From an uncultured Bryobacterales bacterium (lineage in GTDB: Bacteria > Acidobacteriota > Terriglobia > Bryobacterales > Bryobacteraceae), in NCBI GenBank assembly GCA_937959285.1, contig CALGAR010000086.1:1-6422 (forward strand): a stretch of DNA of 6,422 nt, given 5' to 3'. The notes under the pieces are model-generated. The model searched no databases and was not told where the DNA came from. It was given only the letters and a program-made list of their open reading frames with translations. Positions within the stretch are counted from its first letter, which is position 1. Every line of letters begins with the position of its first letter. Positions 1-5,035 of this stretch are shown here, one piece after another. Both the position numbers and the translations under genes were made by a program.

Positions 1-186
1 CCGCGGCGATGGGGTGGAGTCCAGCCAGCGGCGGATGAGAGCGAATGAGGAAGGAGAGATCCACTGGATCTCCAGGCTGCCATCCGGAAGCGGGAATTGC
101 GCTCCGCGGCGATCCCACGTCCAGGAAGGCCGAGCGCCTGACAGCGCGCGGGTTCCAAGCAATGCGAGCAGGTGCCTGCGGTTCAT
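1..186 (-). CDS. Putative exported protein, N-terminal fragment (runs off left edge)
   Basis: An open frame of 62 codons starts at the ATG complementary to 184-186 and has no stop before the window edge, so only the N-terminus is seen. It begins MNRRHLLALLG, a twin-arginine followed by a short hydrophobic stretch, then a small-residue segment (ALSGA) that could precede signal-peptide cleavage. This resembles a Tat or Sec signal peptide, although an Arg at residue 13 interrupts the hydrophobic core. The mature part visible (residues about 20-62) is rich in Trp and Pro and shows no motif I recognise. The start lies only 8 bases after the stop of the upstream M24 peptidase gene, with no convincing Shine-Dalgarno, which suggests it is co-transcribed and perhaps translationally coupled. 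The function cannot be named. The reading frame is supported by its position and signal-like start rather than by homology. Confidence 0.6.
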   Translation of the reverse strand, partial: MNRRHLLALLGTRALSGARPSWTWDRRGAQFPLPDGSLEIQWISPSSFALIRRWLDSTPSPR

Positions 187-194
187 GATGGGAT

Positions 195-1370
195 TTACCC
201 GAGGATCGCCACGGGATGTGTCTGAATCTCACCTGTGACCCGAGCGGCTCCGTCACCGATGAAAACATTCACTTCGGAACGCACGCCGAACTCCGGGAGA
301 TAGACGCCGGGTTCGATCGAGAAGCAGGTCCAGGGAATGAGCCGCCGGGTGTCGTGAATCTCCAGGTTGTCCATGTTGGCTCCTGCTCCGTGCACGTCTT
401 CGCCGATGGAGTGACCGGTGCGGTGAAAGAAATTGTTGCCGAAACCCCTTTCCTTGATGTAACCGCGCGCGACATCGTCGACCTGGAAGCCGCAGATTGG
501 CGTCCCGGTTTCAACGGCCTTCTTCACAAAGCCGACAGCGCGGTCCCTGGCTTCCCGCACGATTGAGAAGATATTCTGGCGGTCGTCCGGCACGGAAGCT
601 CCGCAATGTCCGGTCCAGGTGATGTCATAGTAGACGCTGCCCGGACGGTTGAGCTTTGCCCACATGTCAATCAACACCCAGTCGCCGTTGCGAATCGGGG
701 TGCTGTTGCTTTCGGTAGGCTCAAAATGGGGATCGCTGGAGTTGCGGTTGACGCCGACGATGGGGCCGTGGTCGGTGAACAGGTCATTTTCGCGGAACTG
801 GTTGAGGATGAACTGCTTTACGTCGAATTCGGAGATGGTTTGGTTTGAGCGCAGAGCGTCGCCGATGCGTTGGAAGGCGGCGCGACGGATCGAATCGATG
901 CGACGGCCTGCTTCCAAATGGCTTTCCAGCTTGGCCTGATCCCATCTCGCCTCAAAGTATTGGATGAGATTGTCCGAGCTAACTACTTCTATCCCAAGGC
1001 CTTTTACGAGTTCAACTGTTCCGGCGTCGACCATCGAGATGTAGGGGACGGCGCATCTGGGTGAGTATTGCATCGCGACCTTGCGGCAGCCGGAAAGGAG
1101 CCTAGCGAGCGCCTGCTGTTGTTCCACCCAGCTGGAGTAGGGAGTTTTCCGGCCAGGCAGGGCGTCCAGCATCGTGCTCTCGATCCGGTGAACCAAGCCA
1201 CGCGGCTCTCCCTGGGCGGGAATCAGGTAGTACCAGCGGCGGGTGGGCTGCTGCCGGGTCTCCAGCTGCAGCACGCGGTAGGCCAGCGGATCCCGCCTGT
1301 GATGGTCGAAGAAGAGCCAGCCGTCAAGGCCTTCGTCTCGGAGCGCGTCCTGGATTTCAGCGATGTTCAT
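195..1370 (-). CDS. M24-family metallopeptidase (Xaa-Pro peptidase-like)
   Basis: This 391-residue protein has the two-domain layout of aminopeptidase P/prolidase: a creatinase-type N-terminal domain (about 1-140) and a pita-bread catalytic domain (about 150-390). The expected ligands of the binuclear metal centre are all visible: D235 (VLIDMWAK), D249 (YYDITWTGH), H320 (RTGHSIGEDVHG), E353 (SIEPGVY) and E366 (VRSEVNVF). The substrate-site histidines H215 (DPHFEP) and H327 are also present. Family knowledge predicts removal of an N-terminal residue before proline, or cleavage of Xaa-Pro dipeptides, in the cytoplasm; no signal peptide is seen. The two metal aspartates are 14 residues apart rather than the usual 11, marking a distinct subgroup, and creatinase-like or other substrates remain possible. 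The ATG start lies inside the end of the upstream ABC gene (14-base overlap), so translation is probably coupled. Confidence 0.9.
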   Translation of the reverse strand: MNIAEIQDALRDEGLDGWLFFDHHRRDPLAYRVLQLETRQQPTRRWYYLIPAQGEPRGLVHRIESTMLDALPGRKTPYSSWVEQQQALARLLSGCRKVAMQYSPRCAVPYISMVDAGTVELVKGLGIEVVSSDNLIQYFEARWDQAKLESHLEAGRRIDSIRRAAFQRIGDALRSNQTISEFDVKQFILNQFRENDLFTDHGPIVGVNRNSSDPHFEPTESNSTPIRNGDWVLIDMWAKLNRPGSVYYDITWTGHCGASVPDDRQNIFSIVREARDRAVGFVKKAVETGTPICGFQVDDVARGYIKERGFGNNFFHRTGHSIGEDVHGAGANMDNLEIHDTRRLIPWTCFSIEPGVYLPEFGVRSEVNVFIGDGAARVTGEIQTHPVAILG

Positions 1371-2589
1371 TGTTGGAAACTGCCGCCTTCTCCCACTTGA
1401 AGTGTGACCGAAGGTGCACTACGCCGGCGAGGTCCTTCGGTTCGATTACGGCAAACGAAAGTGCGTCATTCAGCCAATCCTGGCTCGTTCCATCCCAATG
1501 CTGCGTGGCAACCGTCAGTGTATATTCGTTGCGAGCGAGCAGGCAATCGAAGGTGAAGTCCAGCAAGAGTTCGTCGCCGGCACGGAAGGAACCGAGTTCC
1601 TGCTGCTCGATGCGCGTGTTGGTGCCGAAGATGTCCATTCCAAGCCGGTTGCGGATCAGCAGGCCCACCACAGGGTTGTCGCAGTCCCGGTAGAAGCGCG
1701 CGCGGATGCGCACGGTCGCTGTCTCCCCGCAACGAATGCTGGTGGCGGTCTCCCCCTTGCTATTGATCAGGCGAAGGTCGAGGATGCGGCTGGTTCCATC
1801 GCCGTGCCGGAAGCTGGAAGAGATTGAGGCCGCGCCGTTCTCCGGTTCAATCTGCTTTGCGCGTTGGTATTCATGGACGAGGCCGACGTATCGGTTGACG
1901 ACGTCGTTTGGATTTCCCTCCGAGACAATGCTGCCATTGAGCATGAGCACGGCGCGATGACAGAGGCGCTTCACGAGGCCGAGGTCGTGGGAGACAAACA
2001 GGACGGTAATCCCTTTCTTCTTCAGCTCTTCAAACCTGCGGATACACCGGCTTGCGAAGATGGCGTCGCCAACCGAGAGGGCTTCGTCGACGATGAGGAT
2101 TTCCGGGTCGACGTGAATGGCTGTGGAGAAGGCAAGGCGGACATACATGCCGCTCGAGTATTCCCGTACGGGGCGGTCCATGTATTCTCCGATTTCAGCG
2201 AAGGCTTCGATGGAGGGGAAGGCCTCGTCGACCTGCTTTCGGGAGAGACCCAGTATCTCGCCGTTCATGTAAACGTTCTCGCGGCCGGTGAATTCGGGAT
2301 TGAAGCCGGCTCCAAGTTCGAGCAGCGCTGCAATCCGGCCCTTCGTGTAAACGCGCCCGCTTGTTGGCTGGATGATGCCGCTTACGATCTGTAGAAGCGT
2401 GCTCTTTCCGGAGCCGTTCGGGCCGACGATGCCGAGGACCTCGCCTGGTTCCACCTTGAGGGTGACGTTACGGAGAGCCCAAAACTCTGTGTGTTTGGGG
2501 CCCGAGGCAAACGGGAGCAATTCGTGAAGCCGGTCCACAGGGCGGCGGTAGAGCTGGTAGACCTTCGAAACGTTGTTAAGGGAAACCAC
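1357..2589 (-). CDS. Wzt-type polysaccharide/O-antigen export ABC transporter ATPase
   Basis: This 410-residue protein is the ATPase half of an exporter of undecaprenyl-linked glycans. The nucleotide-binding domain occupies about residues 1-245. Walker A is GPNGSGKST (56-64), the signature is YSSGM (144-148, the Wzt/TagH form of LSGGQ), Walker B is ILIVDEA (164-170) with catalytic E169, the D-loop is SVGD (172-175) and the switch histidine is H201. A linker leads to a beta-rich C-terminal domain (about 255-400) of the Wzt_C kind, which in known systems binds the glycan's terminal modification and gives substrate selectivity. The start is GTG (complement of 2587-2589). Upstream in-frame codons lack a better start and no clear Shine-Dalgarno is present. 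It is first in a leftward cluster with an M24 peptidase, and no membrane partner (Wzm-like permease) is seen in the window. The substrate cannot be told from sequence. Confidence 0.92.
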   Translation of the reverse strand: MVSLNNVSKVYQLYRRPVDRLHELLPFASGPKHTEFWALRNVTLKVEPGEVLGIVGPNGSGKSTLLQIVSGIIQPTSGRVYTKGRIAALLELGAGFNPEFTGRENVYMNGEILGLSRKQVDEAFPSIEAFAEIGEYMDRPVREYSSGMYVRLAFSTAIHVDPEILIVDEALSVGDAIFASRCIRRFEELKKKGITVLFVSHDLGLVKRLCHRAVLMLNGSIVSEGNPNDVVNRYVGLVHEYQRAKQIEPENGAASISSSFRHGDGTSRILDLRLINSKGETATSIRCGETATVRIRARFYRDCDNPVVGLLIRNRLGMDIFGTNTRIEQQELGSFRAGDELLLDFTFDCLLARNEYTLTVATQHWDGTSQDWLNDALSFAVIEPKDLAGVVHLRSHFKWEKAAVSNNEHR

Positions 2590-2603
2590 GAATCGCTGAT
2601 ACG

Positions 2604-2609
2604 AATATA
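2604..2609 (-). promoter_or_regulatory. Possible -10 element for the leftward ABC-M24 cluster
   Basis: Read on the minus strand, these bases are TATATT, five of six matches to the sigma70 -10 consensus, in an otherwise GC-rich stretch about 14 bases before the GTG start. No good -35 is seen at the expected distance, and the resulting leader would be very short. This is a weak prediction from base composition and position only. Confidence 0.25.
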
Positions 2610-2625
2610 TCGCTTTCGCGCCGGG

Positions 2626-2643
2626 CTTCGCTGAGGAGCGAGG
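2626..2643. repeat. Short inverted repeat in the divergent promoter region
   Basis: The arms 2626-2632 and 2637-2643 pair over seven positions (one a G-T pair in plus-strand RNA) around a four-base loop (2633-2636). The repeat sits upstream of both predicted promoters. It could be an operator or chance pairing in GC-rich DNA. There is no U-tract, so it is not a terminator. Confidence 0.3.
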
Positions 2644-2661
2644 TGTTCCGTTCGGGGTGTG

Positions 2662-2691
2662 TTGCCTTTCGCGCAGCAGATCGGCTATCGT
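2662..2691 (+). promoter_or_regulatory. Predicted sigma70-like promoter for the lysine operon
   Basis: A -35-like TTGCCT (2662-2667, four of six consensus matches) is followed after 18 bases by a -10-like TATCGT (2686-2691, four of six). A start about seven bases downstream falls near 2698, which is where the 5' strand of riboswitch helix P1 begins. This agreement is the main support, since the boxes alone are only moderate matches. Confidence 0.4.
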
Positions 2692-2697
2692 AGAAAT

Positions 2698-2898
2698 TTC
2701 CTGGATAGAGGCGCGGCGGTCAAGAGTAGCCCGGCAGCAGTTCCGAAGGGGTTCGGATGCCGGAGCGAAAGGGGCCGGTTGTAAGATCCGCCGAAATCAG
2801 CGTTACTGCCCCTGGTACGCTGGTTGGGGAGTCAGGTTAAATCCTGCTCACTGTCATCCGGTGTTAATTCGCGGACCGGGTGGAGCGCTATCGAGGAA
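2698..2898 (+). promoter_or_regulatory. Lysine riboswitch aptamer (L-box)
   Basis: The conserved strings of the lysine aptamer occur in order: GATAGAGGCGCG (2704-2715), TCAAGAGTA (2720-2728, loop-E/S-turn), GCGAAAGG (2765-2772), GCCGAAA (2790-2796), CACTGTC (2849-2855) and GGAGCGCTATC (2882-2892). Helices visible are P1 2698-2708/2888-2898 (one mismatch), P2 2715-2721/2785-2792 with one bulge, the P2 extension 2731-2736/2758-2763 and 2742-2747/2752-2757 closing a GGGG loop, P3 2795-2803/2817-2825, P4 2829-2836/2843-2849 with one bulge, and P5 2856-2862/2875-2881. The P2 loop GGGG (2748-2751) complements CCCC in the P3 loop (2809-2812), matching the kissing-loop contact known in this class. 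It precedes an M20-asd-lysC operon, so lysine binding should lower expression of that operon. The homology call comes from recognising the Bacillus and Thermotoga consensus and was not confirmed by a covariance-model search. Confidence 0.93.
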
Positions 2899-2963
2899 GG
2901 AACAAGGGCTTTGCAGCCCGGCTTGCCGTTTCCTTCTCCCGCCTCCTTTCCGCTCCCAACGAT
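2893..2963 (+). promoter_or_regulatory. Putative riboswitch expression platform (purine tract, hairpin, C/T tract)
   Basis: A purine-rich stretch that includes the P1 3' strand (2895-2902) can pair with 2930-2937 over eight positions, including one G-U. This pairing would enclose a five-base-pair hairpin (2906-2910/2915-2919) with a four-base loop. It competes with the last four pairs of P1 (2698-2701/2895-2898), so ligand-stabilised P1 and the downstream helix are mutually exclusive. Bases 2929-2957 are 27 of 29 pyrimidines with only two Gs. There is no run of Us after any hairpin, and no Shine-Dalgarno within 20 bases of the ATG at 2964. How the switch controls output is therefore inferred, not seen. 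Confidence 0.5.
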
Positions 2964-3971
2964 ATGGATATATTCAAGCTCACTCGTGCGCTCGTTGACA
3001 TCGAGTCGATTACCGGCAACGAAGAAGCGGCTGGTTTATTCCTCAACCACCATCTGGCGGAACTGGCTTCCCAGACGGGAGGCGATGTGGAAACGATGCC
3101 AGTCGAGCCGAACCGCTTCAACGTCTTTGCGTGGTGGGGCACGCCGATAGTCACGTTGTCCACGCACTACGACACGGTGCCCCCGTTTTATCCGTCTCGC
3201 GAGGACGACCAGTTCATTTGGGGACGGGGCGCGTGCGATACCAAGGGCATCATTGCCTCGATGATCACGGCCGCACGGGGTCTGCTCGATGAGGGAATTC
3301 GCAACTTTGGCTTGCTGTTTGTGGTTGGCGAGGAACGCAACAGCGCTGGGGCGTACGTAGCGGCGAAGCAGCCGAGGGGATCGCGCTATCTGATTAACGG
3401 CGAGCCTACGGAGAACAAGCTGGCCCTGGGGTCGAAGGGGGCGCTTCGCTACGAAATCGTTGCGAGCGGGAAAATGGCGCACTCAGCCTATCCGGAGCTC
3501 GGAGCCTCTGCGATTAACAAGCTTCTCGATGCGCTCCAACGCATTCGCGCCGTAGAGCTGCCGGTGGATCCGCTCCTCGGGCCGAGCACGTTGAACATCG
3601 GAACTATCTCGGGCGGAAGAGCGCCGAACGTGATTCCTGATCAGGCGCGCGCGGAGGTGCTGATTCGCCTGGTGGACGAAGGGACCGAGACGGATCTGCG
3701 AATCAGGAAAGCGGCGGGGCCTGACGTAGAGGTTTCACAAGTTCTGCGAATTCCAGCCGTCCGTTTGGGGGCGCTGGAAGGGTTCGAAACAACGGTAGTT
3801 GCTTACACCACCGACATTCCGGCATTCGGCGGATCCTGGGGACAGCCGTTTCTGGTTGGGCCGGGAACGATTCATGTTGCGCACACGGATGAAGAGCGAG
3901 TTGCGAAGTCGGAACTGCTTGAAGCTGTCGCTATTTACCGGGGAATGGTGAAGCAATTGCTCTCGATGTAA
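2964..3971 (+). CDS. M20-family amidohydrolase of the lysine operon (DapE/LysK-like)
   Basis: This is a 335-residue zinc-dependent deacylase of the M20/ArgE/DapE family. Visible active-site residues are H68 and D70 (THYDTVP), bridging D92 (GRGACDTKG), general base E123 and ligand E124 (VVGEER), ligand E147 (NGEPTE) and C-terminal H307 (VAHTDEE). H173 (AHSAYPE) starts the dimerisation/lid domain (about 157-265). Its position directly behind a lysine riboswitch and ahead of asd and lysC implies a lysine-pathway role: removing succinyl (DapE) or acetyl from diaminopimelate, or less likely acetyl from lysine (LysK). It is shorter than E. coli DapE (about 375 residues). I chose the ATG at 2964 because family similarity begins there (MDIFKLTRALVDIESITG). 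An in-frame GTG at 2880 lies within riboswitch helix P5 and would add 28 unlike residues. No Shine-Dalgarno precedes the ATG. Confidence 0.9.
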   Translation: MDIFKLTRALVDIESITGNEEAAGLFLNHHLAELASQTGGDVETMPVEPNRFNVFAWWGTPIVTLSTHYDTVPPFYPSREDDQFIWGRGACDTKGIIASMITAARGLLDEGIRNFGLLFVVGEERNSAGAYVAAKQPRGSRYLINGEPTENKLALGSKGALRYEIVASGKMAHSAYPELGASAINKLLDALQRIRAVELPVDPLLGPSTLNIGTISGGRAPNVIPDQARAEVLIRLVDEGTETDLRIRKAAGPDVEVSQVLRIPAVRLGALEGFETTVVAYTTDIPAFGGSWGQPFLVGPGTIHVAHTDEERVAKSELLEAVAIYRGMVKQLLSM

Positions 3972-3976
3972 AAGGA
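3971..3976 (+). promoter_or_regulatory. Ribosome binding site of asd
   Basis: AAAGGA overlaps the last base of the M20 stop codon and ends six bases before the asd ATG at 3983. It supports that start over the out-of-frame ATGs at 3976 and 3979, and it shows that asd is translated from the same message as the M20 gene. Confidence 0.6.
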
Positions 3977-3982
3977 TGATGG

Positions 3983-5035
3983 ATGCAGAAGAAGGTAGAA
4001 GTTGGAATTCTCGGGGCTACCGGAATGGTAGGCCAGCATTTTGTGAAGTTTTTACAGGGTCATCCCTGGTTTGAGATCACCTGGCTTGGCGCAAGCGACC
4101 GTTCGGCCGGGAAGCCGTATGCCGAGGCAACCAGCTGGCGGTTAGACGGCGTCATGCCGGAAAATGTAGCACGCCTTGTGGTGCAAGATTCCAAGACGGT
4201 AAACGGCGCGCCGCGGCTGCTGTTTTCGGCGATGGATGCGTCTGTTGCGACAGAGATTGAGCGCGCGTTTGCCCAGGCAGGACATGTGGTTGTTTCCAAC
4301 TCGCGCAACCATCGAATGGAGCCGGATGTCCCGCTGCTGGTTCCCGAGATCAATCCCGACCACCTCAATCTCATCCCGATTCAACAGCGGAAACGCGGCT
4401 GGAAGGGGCAGATTGCAACCAATCCGAACTGTTCAACCGTCGTGCTGACGATGGCGCTCGCTCCGCTACAGAAGTTCGGTATCGAGAAAGTCATTGTGAC
4501 GACGATGCAGGCGATTTCGGGAGCAGGCTACCCCGGTGTCGCCTCGATGGACATCAATGCGAACGTCATCCCGTTCATCGGCGGCGAAGAGGAAAAGATG
4601 GAGCAGGAGACGCAGAAGATCCTGGGTACGCTGAAAGGGGATCAAATTGCTCCGCTCGAGGCGACGGTTAGCGCGCATTGCAATCGAGTCCCGGTAGTCG
4701 ACGGCCACACGATCACTGTGTCGGTCGGGCTTCGCGAAAAGCCGTCTGAAGCGGACATTCTCGAGGCTCTCGACAAGTTTCGGCCTATCCCGCAGCAGCG
4801 GGGGCTCCCGAGTGCTCCGCGGAAGCCGGTCGTTTACATGGAAGAGAACAATCGGCCGCAGCCGCGGCGTGACGTGGAGCGCGAGCGGGGCATGGCTGTA
4901 TTTGTCGGGCGTCTGCGCCGGTGTCCGGTGCTGGACTTCAAGTTCGTCGCACTAGGCCATAACACAGTGAGGGGTGCGGCCGGGGCAGCGGTGCTGAATG
5001 CAGAATTGATGTACTCGGAAGGGCTGTTGGACTAA
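3983..5035 (+). CDS. asd: Aspartate-semialdehyde dehydrogenase
   Basis: This 350-residue enzyme reduces L-aspartyl-4-phosphate to L-aspartate-4-semialdehyde with NADPH, the second step of the aspartate pathway in the cytoplasm. The nucleotide-binding loop GATGMVG (11-17) is at the N-terminus. The catalytic cysteine is C150 in TNPNCSTVV, the substrate-binding arginine is probably R235, and the acid/base histidine is H242 in VVDGHT. Strings such as MQAISGAGYPGVASMDI and GGEEEKMEQET, and the overall length, place it in the archaeal/fungal class of Asd rather than the E. coli class. It lies 11 bases after the M20 gene, and its TAA stop shares its last A with the lysC ATG. The substrate phosphate is supplied by the adjacent aspartate kinase, so the pair catalyses consecutive steps. 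The frame is complete with no sign of damage. Confidence 0.96.
   Translation: MQKKVEVGILGATGMVGQHFVKFLQGHPWFEITWLGASDRSAGKPYAEATSWRLDGVMPENVARLVVQDSKTVNGAPRLLFSAMDASVATEIERAFAQAGHVVVSNSRNHRMEPDVPLLVPEINPDHLNLIPIQQRKRGWKGQIATNPNCSTVVLTMALAPLQKFGIEKVIVTTMQAISGAGYPGVASMDINANVIPFIGGEEEKMEQETQKILGTLKGDQIAPLEATVSAHCNRVPVVDGHTITVSVGLREKPSEADILEALDKFRPIPQQRGLPSAPRKPVVYMEENNRPQPRRDVERERGMAVFVGRLRRCPVLDFKFVALGHNTVRGAAGAAVLNAELMYSEGLLD
5017..5023 (+). promoter_or_regulatory. Candidate ribosome binding site of lysC
   Basis: GGAAGGG inside the end of asd lies 11 bases before the ATG at 5035, a little far but usable. Together with the TAATG stop/start overlap it favours the 5035 start and translational coupling over the in-frame GTG (5041) and ATG (5044) just downstream. 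Confidence 0.45.

Larger units (their letters stand above)
2590..2963. other. Divergent intergenic region holding promoters and lysine riboswitch leader
   Basis: This 374-base region between the two divergent start codons contains no convincing protein gene. From left to right it holds a possible leftward -10 element close to the ABC gene start, a small inverted repeat (2626-2643), a rightward sigma70-like promoter (2662-2691), a lysine riboswitch aptamer (2698-2898) and an expression platform of a purine tract, a hairpin and a pyrimidine tract (2893-2963). The rightward transcript would therefore carry a leader of about 265 bases. Confidence 0.85.

Noticed and set aside
14..238. 74-codon plus-strand open frame at the left edge
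   Set aside because: It overlaps antisense the signal-bearing start of the minus-strand frame (186-1) and the end of the M24 gene, and it has no recognisable features.
1864..2394. 176-codon plus-strand open frame opposite the ABC ATPase
   Set aside because: It is a shadow of the Walker/signature region of the ABC gene, with no domain and no regulatory signal.
2906..2919. GC-rich hairpin as an intrinsic terminator
   Set aside because: The stem has only five pairs and is followed by mixed C/T/G sequence, not a run of Ts.
2880..2963. GTG at 2880 as start of the M20 protein, adding 28 residues
   Set aside because: The codon lies in helix P5 of the riboswitch and the extension crosses P1 and the expression platform. 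Family similarity begins at the ATG at 2964.
2657..2998. 113-codon plus-strand open frame across the leader
   Set aside because: It coincides with the riboswitch, whose base pairing explains the sequence. The predicted protein is Arg/Cys-rich with no family resemblance.
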